Below are positions 1 through 4,404 of a stretch of DNA of 6,437 nt, in pieces. Numbering within the stretch: position 1 is the first letter of the stretch; each line of letters opens with the position of its first letter. The stretch is from an uncultured Methanosarcinales archaeon (GTDB lineage: Archaea > Halobacteriota > Methanosarcinia > Methanotrichales > Methanotrichaceae), in NCBI GenBank assembly GCA_937864385.1, contig CALMJN010000312.1, positions 1 through 6,437 of the forward strand, in the 5' to 3' direction. The notes under the pieces are model-generated. The model did no database searches. It saw nothing but the letters and a program-made list of their open reading frames with translations, and had not been told where the DNA came from. The position numbers were made by a program, and so were the translations under genes.

Positions 1-519
1 GATGATGATCAGGCTTCGGGGCAGCTCTTTTAGCTGGAGAAGTGACACATTGTCCAGAAATCCCGCCTCCAGGAGGCCGGGAATGGCCGGTACGAGGGAC
101 CGGGCGCCGGTGGCGATGACGATCTTTCGGGAGGTGATCTCTCTCTTTCCCGCCTTCAGGACATACTCGCCCGTAAATTCCGCTTTCTCTTTTATATAGG
201 TCAGGCCCTCTGCCTTATCCAGAGCCTCCTCCAGATTGCGGCGGGCCTCATCCACCACGCCGTGCATGCGGCTCATGATTTTTTCGAAGTCAACCTCATA
301 TAGCTCAGCATGAACGCCAATATTTCTGGCATCCTGAATGCTGCGGATGACATCCGCCGGATAGATGAGCATCTTGGAGGGAATGCAGCCGTTGTTCAGG
401 CAGGTGCCTCCGGTTGGTCCCTGGTCCACCAGAGCCACCCGAAGGCCCTTTTGCGCTGCCCCTGAGGCCACAATCGTCCCTGCTCCGGAGCCGATGACAA
501 TGAGATCGAATTCTTCCAT
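1..519 (-). CDS. FAD-dependent pyridine nucleotide-disulfide oxidoreductase (dihydrolipoamide dehydrogenase-like), N-terminal part
   Basis: Flavoprotein disulfide reductase, cut by the left window edge after 173 residues (family length is usually about 450-480). The N-terminal Rossmann FAD-binding motif GSGAG is at residues 10-14 and an acidic ribose-binding Asp at 32. The redox-active disulfide motif GGTCLNNGCIPSK (37-49) gives the cysteine pair C40/C45 of class I reductases. A second FAD contact, VIATGAR, is at 134-140. The visible part stops just before the NAD(P)H-binding GxGxxG, so cofactor choice and the C-terminal His-Glu pair cannot be checked. The class includes dihydrolipoamide dehydrogenase, mycothione/glutathione reductase and mercuric reductase; the substrate cannot be told from this half. 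ATG at 519 is the only sensible start: the frame is open upstream to a stop at 550-552 but offers no ATG, GTG or TTG. There is no Shine-Dalgarno site. It follows the GCS2 gene by 51 nt on the same strand. Confidence 0.93.
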   Translation of the reverse strand, partial: MEEFDLIVIGSGAGTIVASGAAQKGLRVALVDQGPTGGTCLNNGCIPSKMLIYPADVIRSIQDARNIGVHAELYEVDFEKIMSRMHGVVDEARRNLEEALDKAEGLTYIKEKAEFTGEYVLKAGKREITSRKIVIATGARSLVPAIPGLLEAGFLDNVSLLQLKELPRSLIII

Positions 520-544
520 AATATCGAAGGATCTTGGGGGCAGA

Positions 545-563
545 ATGCTTTATAGATTTTCTT
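545..563 (-). promoter_or_regulatory. candidate archaeal promoter (BRE/TATA) for the disulfide oxidoreductase
   Basis: Read on the minus strand, an A-rich stretch (AAGAAAATC) is followed by TATAAA at 554-549. A TATA centre near 552 predicts transcription start near 525, about 6 nt before the ATG at 519. Such a short or absent leader fits the lack of any Shine-Dalgarno site. The element lies in the 51-nt gap after the GCS2 stop. The gene could instead be read through from upstream, so this is a motif-based call only. Confidence 0.4.
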
Positions 564-570
564 TTGTCTT

Positions 571-1740
571 TCAGCCGCAGCTCTCCATCCTTGCAGAGTA
601 GGGCTGGTTTTCCTTGAGGCACCACTGCATCTGGCGCATCAGATCCTTTATCTTCTCCTCCCCCGCTCCCGTCTCTTTAAGCTTCTCTACCATAACCTCG
701 GCCAGACTTCCCTGCTCGACTCTCCTGGCTACCAGTGGCAGATATCCCTTCTCCTCTGCGGTGGCGCTCTTCTCCGCCAGCCGGAGCAGCCTCTCCAGCT
801 CCGGCCGCAGCCCAGCCGTGCCCCGACGCATGGCCGACTCCAGCAAAGAGAGAAGGCTCTCTTCATCCTCCTCCAGGAGGAGATCGGATCGCAGCAGGGC
901 TAAAAGGAAGGCAGAGAAGGCCATATCCGAGTGCAGGCACTCCTGCTCATCTATGGCTTTTATCTCCAGGCAGCTTCTGGTAAACCTGACTATAACCCCC
1001 CGGGAGTTGACCCACTCCCGGCAGAGAATATCCGCACCCTGCTTCTTTAGCTGGGTGTATATCCCCCGGTTGATTTTCACATAATCGTCCACGCTCTCCA
1101 GCTTCTCCGGCAGGATGCCGTGACAGATCTCAGGGATGGCCGCCTGATTTTCCCGGTAGTAGACCAGCCGGTTGTCCATATAGGAGGTGGCTTTTCCTTC
1201 CACCAGGGGCGAAGAGGCGGATACGGCCACCAGATAGGGCATGAGAGCGCGGATTTTATTGAACATGGCCACCAGATCTTCTTTCCCGTGATAGGGGATA
1301 TTGATCTGCAGAGCCTGAATGTTCAGCCAGCCATGCTGCCTGATGTTAAAGAGGCGATCGTATGTCTGATAGTACTCCTGCTCGTCATGGTCCCAGTATG
1401 CCGTCTCATTTAACCTTAAAAGCGGATGCATCCCCAGGCCCATGAATCCATACTCATGGTTGGTGGCCCGATAAAGCTGGCAGAGACCCTGGTATAGTCT
1501 CTCCTCTAAGAATCCAAGGCCTCCCGGCCTCTGGGGGATCAGCTCGATGGCATGCTTTTGCAGCTCCTTGGAGACCAGAATGCCCCCGAAGGCCACCTCA
1601 TGATCCAGCCGTCCGGCAATCTTCTCTATGATCTGATCGGATATGGCCAGAGCCCGCTGGCTCTTGTCGTTTATGGAGTACTCATGCTCTGTTCCGATGC
1701 ATGATCCGGCTGCCAGAGATCTTAAAAATGCCGTGGGCAT
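571..1740 (-). CDS. GCS2-family amidoligase (glutamate-cysteine ligase-like carboxylate-amine ligase)
   Basis: A 389-residue protein of the glutamine-synthetase-fold GCS2 family (relatives of plant-type/YbdK glutamate-cysteine ligase). These enzymes use ATP to activate a carboxylate, usually the gamma-carboxyl of glutamate, and join it to an amine. Visible family landmarks are the N-terminal GTEHEYSI (16-23) with metal/ATP-binding acidic residues, HAIELIPQRP (63-72), GMHPLLRL (103-110), QINIPYHG (145-152), the AVSASSPLVEGKATSYMDNR block (172-191) and the arginine/glutamate strand VRFTRSCLEIKAID (251-264). Residues after about 285 form a charged helical tail. ATG at 1740 follows the YkgJ stop by 6 nt, with a weak AAGGA site 10 nt upstream, so the two genes are almost surely co-translated. 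Automatic annotation would probably call it gshA. The RLAN/ATP-grasp/YkgJ context argues for a ligase in a dedicated peptide or amide pathway, and its real substrates are unknown. Family assignment is strong; function is inferred. Confidence 0.88.
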   Translation of the reverse strand: MPTAFLRSLAAGSCIGTEHEYSINDKSQRALAISDQIIEKIAGRLDHEVAFGGILVSKELQKHAIELIPQRPGGLGFLEERLYQGLCQLYRATNHEYGFMGLGMHPLLRLNETAYWDHDEQEYYQTYDRLFNIRQHGWLNIQALQINIPYHGKEDLVAMFNKIRALMPYLVAVSASSPLVEGKATSYMDNRLVYYRENQAAIPEICHGILPEKLESVDDYVKINRGIYTQLKKQGADILCREWVNSRGVIVRFTRSCLEIKAIDEQECLHSDMAFSAFLLALLRSDLLLEEDEESLLSLLESAMRRGTAGLRPELERLLRLAEKSATAEEKGYLPLVARRVEQGSLAEVMVEKLKETGAGEEKIKDLMRQMQWCLKENQPYSARMESCG

Positions 1741-1746
1741 ATCCGT

Positions 1747-2238
1747 TCAGTCCTTTAGAGCTATCTCTGCCACCAGATCCGTCTCCGGCTCATCTATCTT
1801 CAGGATCTCGGCCATCTCCTCGGTGGGAATGCCTCTCACCAGATGCATGATCCTGGCCACGGATGTCTCCAGCAGCGCGTCATAAGCTTCGGGATTGGCC
1901 TTGAGAAAACCGACCATGGGACAGATGACCTCTCTCTTGAGGAAAATCTGGAGCATTTTCTCCTTTAAGTCAAATGTAAAGGGCCCGGCCACGCAGGTCT
2001 CGGGCTTGATGGAATGAATGCTGCACTTGCCATCGACAAAGAGCACGCAATAGCCGTCAGGCTTGGCTCGCAGCCTCCAATATCCCTCAAACTCCATGGC
2101 CTCTTCAGGAACACCGTTTCTTCTCAGAGTATCGATTCTCTCCCGGCTCAGGGGCGGCCTGGCCTCAAAGCAGCAGCCTCCTTGAAGACGGCAGCCCTGG
2201 CAAGAGCGGCTTAAAGCCTCGCATAGATCATCTTCCAT
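1747..2238 (-). CDS. YkgJ-family (CxxCxxCC-type) cysteine-cluster protein
   Basis: A 163-residue soluble protein with the signature of the YkgJ/UPF0153 family, thought to bind zinc or an iron-sulfur cluster. The cysteines are C13xxC16, C22-C23, C64, C72, C82 and C106. The stretch GYCVLFVDGKCSIHSIKPETC (starting near 62) matches the family core, in which a C-x-I-(Y/H)-x-x-(R/K)-P-x-x-C segment supplies ligands. The C-terminal third is helical and carries no cysteine after C106. ATG at 2238 is the first start in its frame, since the upstream frame closes at 2281-2283 without another start. The upstream AGATGATG is only a weak Shine-Dalgarno site. The gene is followed 6 nt later by the GCS2 gene. 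Published surveys of RLAN/ATP-grasp neighbourhoods mention a distinct metal-sulfur cluster protein as partner, and this gene fits that role. Its biochemical job is unknown; metal-dependent catalysis or redox sensing are guesses. Confidence 0.85.
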   Translation of the reverse strand: MEDDLCEALSRSCQGCRLQGGCCFEARPPLSRERIDTLRRNGVPEEAMEFEGYWRLRAKPDGYCVLFVDGKCSIHSIKPETCVAGPFTFDLKEKMLQIFLKREVICPMVGFLKANPEAYDALLETSVARIMHLVRGIPTEEMAEILKIDEPETDLVAEIALKD

Positions 2239-2327
2239 CAGAGCATCATCTCTTTGAACGACTCTCGATTTAATTTTAATTTAATAGTAATCTTCCAATA
2301 TATATCTTTCAAAATGCATCCTCTCAT
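2238..2327 (-). CDS. doubtful 29-codon ORF upstream of the ykgJ-like gene
   Basis: On the minus strand an ATG at 2327 opens 29 codons (beginning MRGCILKD, ending KEMML) that close in a TGA sharing its A with the ykgJ ATG (TGATG). This stop-start overlap is typical of translational coupling. Against it, there is no good Shine-Dalgarno site, the composition is that of AT-rich intergenic DNA (KITIKLKLN), and it runs through the best TATA box in the gap. I recognise no family. If the TATA box is the true promoter, this ORF would not be transcribed whole from it. More likely chance than gene. Confidence 0.15.
   Translation of the reverse strand: MRGCILKDIYWKITIKLKLNRESFKEMML
2294..2314 (-). promoter_or_regulatory. 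candidate archaeal promoter (BRE/TATA) for ykgJ-GCS2
   Basis: Minus-strand reading TTTTGAAAGATATATATTGG gives a BRE-like GAAAG followed by an ATATATAT box at 2305-2298. The expected start of transcription, about 25 nt downstream, lies near 2275 and leaves a leader of about 37 nt before the ATG at 2238. The 113-nt gap is far richer in A+T than the genes around it, as expected for an archaeal promoter region. This implies that ykgJ-GCS2 can be transcribed apart from the ATP-grasp gene. Confidence 0.5.
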
Positions 2328-2329
2328 GA

Positions 2330-2351
2330 ATCAAAAAAAGTTAGGCTTTCT
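2330..2351 (-). terminator. candidate oligo-T terminator after the ATP-grasp gene
   Basis: Beginning 12 nt after the TAG stop of the ATP-grasp gene, the minus strand carries seven consecutive T residues (2339-2333). Archaeal RNA polymerase often terminates at such T-runs without a hairpin, and none is evident here. Its position just before the candidate ykgJ TATA box supports a transcript boundary, although some read-through is likely. Confidence 0.35.
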
Positions 2352-3380
2352 CTACCTCTCCGAGAAGTCTATCTTATAGGAGTAGGCCTCATTTTCAGTT
2401 AAGGCAGGCGGGCTGCATAAAGCGGCATCGGATCGCAGGCTCAATCCACCCTCGATGCCATCATAATCAGGAGCCTTTTGAGAGAGGCTCTCGGCATAGC
2501 CTCTTGCGTCTCCGGTCATGAGATAGGATATGATCTTTCCGAACATATCCGGATAATGAGCATCCTCTCCCCCTTCCAGAGAGGGATTGTCGTTGACCTC
2601 AATTACATAGATCTTTCCGTTGCTCTCCTTGATATCCACTCCGTACAGGCCCTTGCCTATAGCATTGCCGGCCTCCAGCCCCAGATTTATGACCTCCGGG
2701 GGAACCTGATCGGCAGGCACGCTCTCCACATCGCAATAAACGACATGGCCGTTCACCGATGCCTGGATCTTGAAGGTCTCAGAGGGAATTATGTAGCGGC
2801 AGGCATAGAGCAACTGTCCGCCGACCACCCCCACCCTCCAGTCGAACCTGCTCTCGATATACTCCTGCACCACAATCCAGTCCGAGAGCTTGAAGAACCT
2901 TCTGGCCACCTTGAGCAAATCCTCCACGCTTTCTACCTTCTCCACCCGGGCGGAGAAGGATGTGGATGGCTCCTTGAGCACCAGGGGAGAGCCCAATTCC
3001 AGGAATAGTGCAGCCGCTTGAGCCTCATCCAACTCCTTTTTATTTAAAAAGCGGGTCTGAGGCATGGAGATACTATTTTTCATAAGATGCATGTACATAT
3101 TGATCTTATCGGCGCAGATCTTTATGGATTCGGGATCGTCTATCACCGGTATGCCGTACATCTGGGCCATCCGGGCCGCAACATAGGTGCTGTTCATGGG
3201 ATCGGTATTGGCGCGGATAAAGAGAGCATCCAGCCTGGGGATCTTTTTCATGTCCACGGGGAAGATGAACTCCACGGTATGGCCCATGCCCTCAGCCACA
3301 TCCCTGCATTTTATCACAGCCGAAATCTGCTCCGAGCTGCTCAAGGTCTGTCGATTTACAAATATGCCCAGCTTACTCAA
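2352..3380 (-). CDS. RimK-like ATP-grasp ligase (RLAN-associated subfamily)
   Basis: A 342-residue ATP-grasp carboxylate-amine ligase, which forms an acyl-phosphate from a carboxylate and couples it to an amine. An N-terminal Rossmann-like part contains LFIRANTDPMNSTYVAAR (53-70) and GIPVIDDPESI (76-86), typical of the RimK-like enzymes fused to RLAN. The ATP-grasp proper has VLKEPSTSFS (134-143) with the nucleotide-binding K136, VVQEYI (170-175), the FDWRVGVVGG segment (179-188), and the metal-binding GVDI...VIEVNDNP (247-266) with D249, E261 and N263. Residues after about 290 form a low-conservation tail. No membrane segment or signal peptide is visible. The start is TTG at 3380: the frame has a stop at 3387-3389, no ATG fits, and a GAGGGTGA Shine-Dalgarno site lies at 3394-3387. 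It overlaps the RLAN-like gene by 8 nt. The substrate is unknown; related RimK and LysX enzymes add amino acids to proteins or peptides. Confidence 0.92.
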   Translation of the reverse strand: MSKLGIFVNRQTLSSSEQISAVIKCRDVAEGMGHTVEFIFPVDMKKIPRLDALFIRANTDPMNSTYVAARMAQMYGIPVIDDPESIKICADKINMYMHLMKNSISMPQTRFLNKKELDEAQAAALFLELGSPLVLKEPSTSFSARVEKVESVEDLLKVARRFFKLSDWIVVQEYIESRFDWRVGVVGGQLLYACRYIIPSETFKIQASVNGHVVYCDVESVPADQVPPEVINLGLEAGNAIGKGLYGVDIKESNGKIYVIEVNDNPSLEGGEDAHYPDMFGKIISYLMTGDARGYAESLSQKAPDYDGIEGGLSLRSDAALCSPPALTENEAYSYKIDFSER

Positions 3381-4026
3381 GGCGTCTCACCCTCTTATCC
3401 AGGAGCTCCTGGAGCATTTCCGTCTCATCCTTTGATAGCTGAGAGTATTTTACGGGGGAGAGAGAGGAAAGTCGGCAGCCTGCCTCATCCTTAACCATCA
3501 CCATCTCCACCAGTGGCAGTCTAAACACCTCATAGATTTTCTCTGCCAGATCCCTGGCCTTCTCACAGCAATTTATGGACTTGCCGAAGATGGATACGCA
3601 TTTGACCACAGTAGCCCTCTCGCTTATCTTCTGATAGCAGAAGGGATATCTTCCCCGGTTGGTGACATGCTTGATGATCTGCTTGGCCTGCTCCAGGCCC
3701 GACACCAGAAAATGGTCCGATGGAGTGGAGAAGTAGTTCAGCCCATACACTATGGCCGGCAGGGAGACATAGACATTGGATATGATCCATTCGCAGACCG
3801 GGATTCCGGCCAGCTTGGCCTTCTCCAGACAGATGGGGACTATGTAGGCATCCAGCACATCGCTGCTGCTGGGTATGGTCCTGATACCATCGTTCTCGTT
3901 TCTGACAATGGTGTAATAGGGCTCGGTCTTGTAGAAGTAACTCTCATTAACAATATATTGAGAGTCATCTTCAGTTAAGACGTACATTATATCCCTTTTA
4001 GGAATGTGGTCTTTGCGTTTGTTCAT
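3373..4026 (-). CDS. RLAN-like protein (RimK-like ATP-grasp N-terminal domain as a stand-alone gene)
   Basis: A 217-residue soluble protein, assigned by resemblance and context to the RLAN domain usually fused in front of RimK-like ATP-grasp ligases. The clearest match is the C-terminal half. FGKSINCCEKARDLAEKIYE (147-166) followed by VFRLPLVEMVMV (167-178) recalls the RLAN pattern FGr...ARriFerFpaPLL. SSLSPVKYSQLSKDETEMLQ (187-206) recalls the linker helix that leads into the ATP-grasp. In the first half, ESYFYKTEPYY (28-38) may match the SYRYLSxGYY segment, and IRTIPSSSDVLD (48-59) follows. There are seven cysteines, C66, C78, C130, C143, C153, C154 and C184; whether they matter is unknown. 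ATG at 4026 has a perfect GGTGAT site 6 nt upstream. The 8-nt overlap with the ATP-grasp gene implies coupled translation and a complex equivalent to the bacterial fusion. Its role in substrate or peptide binding is only proposed. A profile search is needed to confirm this family call. Confidence 0.72.
   Translation of the reverse strand: MNKRKDHIPKRDIMYVLTEDDSQYIVNESYFYKTEPYYTIVRNENDGIRTIPSSSDVLDAYIVPICLEKAKLAGIPVCEWIISNVYVSLPAIVYGLNYFSTPSDHFLVSGLEQAKQIIKHVTNRGRYPFCYQKISERATVVKCVSIFGKSINCCEKARDLAEKIYEVFRLPLVEMVMVKDEAGCRLSSLSPVKYSQLSKDETEMLQELLDKRVRRLE
3387..3394 (-). promoter_or_regulatory. Shine-Dalgarno site fixing the TTG start of the ATP-grasp gene
   Basis: Minus-strand GAGGGTGA ends 6 nt before the TTG at 3380-3378. 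It includes GGTGA, complementary to the archaeal 16S 3' end, and sits inside the last codons of the RLAN-like gene. It supports independent initiation on TTG rather than frameshifting into the second gene. Confidence 0.65.
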
Positions 4027-4032
4027 TAAAGC

Positions 4033-4038
4033 ATCACC
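4033..4038 (-). promoter_or_regulatory. Shine-Dalgarno site of the RLAN-like gene
   Basis: The minus strand reads GGTGAT followed by GCTTTA and the ATG at 4026-4024. It is the strongest ribosome-binding site in the window and fixes this start over the internal ATG at codon 14. Confidence 0.75.
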
Positions 4039-4123
4039 GCATAGCCTGCGTGTGAAAAAAAGAACCTGTCTTGTTGAGAAAATCCGCGTTGCTTCCGGAT
4101 TCGAGTGAGGCGATATCTGACAT
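4034..4123 (-). CDS. doubtful 29-codon leader ORF upstream of the RLAN-like gene
   Basis: On the minus strand an ATG at 4123 opens a 29-codon frame, beginning MSDIASLESGSNADF and ending FFHTQAMR. Its TGA lies inside the GGTGAT ribosome-binding site of the next gene, 7 nt before that gene's ATG. Only a weak A-rich AAAGAA precedes it. Composition is protein-like (Ser/Gly/Asn/Asp then Phe-rich), but a 90-nt open frame is easily due to chance, and the frame also stays open upstream of the ATG for about 30 more codons without a better start. I recognise no family. If translated, it would be an upstream leader peptide coupled to the RLAN-like gene. Confidence 0.18.
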   Translation of the reverse strand: MSDIASLESGSNADFLNKTGSFFHTQAMR

Positions 4124-4234
4124 TTCTTTGTAGCTACCGCTACGGTGTCTATTCAAACTACGGTGCCGATCGGGATCGGATGCAGTCTCGTTCTCGGAAA
4201 TATGGATCTCCTCAGGCCCTTATTCCTGGACTGG

Positions 4235-4252
4235 TAGTATTTATTTTTATCG
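4235..4252 (-). promoter_or_regulatory. weak candidate TATA element for the RLAN-ATP-grasp transcript
   Basis: The minus strand reads CGATAAAAATAAATACTA. It is the most TATA-like element between the terminator hairpin and the RLAN-like gene. A start near 4218 would leave a leader of about 190 nt. The match is loose (AAAAATAAATA rather than TTTATATA), so the true promoter may lie elsewhere in the gap. Confidence 0.25.
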
Positions 4253-4274
4253 AGCTGAAGGAGGGGCTTTCCAG

Positions 4275-4295
4275 AAAAATCGGCATCTATTGCCG
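4275..4295 (-). terminator. candidate hairpin plus T-run terminator
   Basis: On the minus strand CGGCA, loop ATAGA and TGCCG form a perfect 5-bp stem, followed after one A by five T residues (4279-4275). It lies about 110 nt downstream of the DUF255-type stop and ahead of the RLAN leader, so it would separate the two transcripts. The stem is short, so most of the weight rests on the T-run and the position. Confidence 0.45.
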
Positions 4296-4364
4296 TTGTG
4301 ATCTTTAATCCTATTATCGGCCATCTCTGCATCCAGGAAGCAATATCGCGAGAATTAGCCCGGA

Positions 4365-4390
4365 CCCTGGCGCTCGGACTAGCGCCAGGG
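4365..4390 (-). terminator. strong 3' hairpin after the DUF255-type gene
   Basis: CCCTGGCGCT (4365-4374) and AGCGCCAGGG (4381-4390) are perfect inverted repeats with a 6-nt loop, 14 nt downstream of the stop codon. The stem is 10 bp and GC-rich. No T-run follows on the minus strand, so it may act as a 3'-end stabiliser or processing site, with termination at the T-run near 4275. A protein-binding palindrome is an alternative. Confidence 0.5.
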
Positions 4391-4404
4391 ACGTGACTCC
4401 CATC

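Larger units (their letters stand above)
4027..4404. other. 378-nt intergenic region: terminators, candidate promoter and long leader
   Basis: This is the only gap over 300 bases. From right to left it holds a perfect hairpin after the DUF255-type gene, a hairpin plus T-run, a TATA-like stretch, and about 190 nt of leader with an 8-bp direct repeat (CTACGGTG at 4140-4147 and 4158-4165) and the tight palindrome CCGATC-GG-GATCGG (4166-4179). A plus-strand frame of 67 codons (4105-4308) has no ribosome-binding site and no family resemblance. No tRNA, transposon end or CRISPR repeat is visible. Confidence 0.6.

Noticed and set aside
1..519. Calling the flavoprotein a pyruvate dehydrogenase E3 subunit (lpd)
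   Set aside because: No E1, E2 or lipoyl-domain genes are present, and the N-terminal half cannot separate E3 from thiol-disulfide reductases.
305..625. Minus-strand frame of 106 codons overlapping the reductase start
   Set aside because: It is out of frame with both the reductase and GCS2, which are clearly real; it gives no family motif.
614..1084. Plus-strand open frame of 156 codons, Ser/Arg-rich
   Set aside because: Antisense to the GCS2 gene; its low-complexity Ser/Arg composition is typical of a shadow frame.
2478..3008. Plus-strand open frame of 176 codons
   Set aside because: It lies wholly antisense to the well-supported ATP-grasp gene, has no family resemblance and is explained by codon bias of that gene.
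3087..3494. Plus-strand open frame of 135 codons, His-rich
   Set aside because: Spans the antisense of two overlapping genes and has no recognisable domain; the His richness mirrors the sense codons.
4105..4308. Plus-strand frame of 67 codons in the intergenic gap
   Set aside because: No ribosome site before its ATG, no recognisable domain, and it crosses the hairpin and TATA-like elements read on the other strand.
4027..4404. Remnant of a transposon or hidden RNA gene
   Set aside because: I looked for terminal inverted repeats, target duplications, transposase fragments and a tRNA cloverleaf and saw none.
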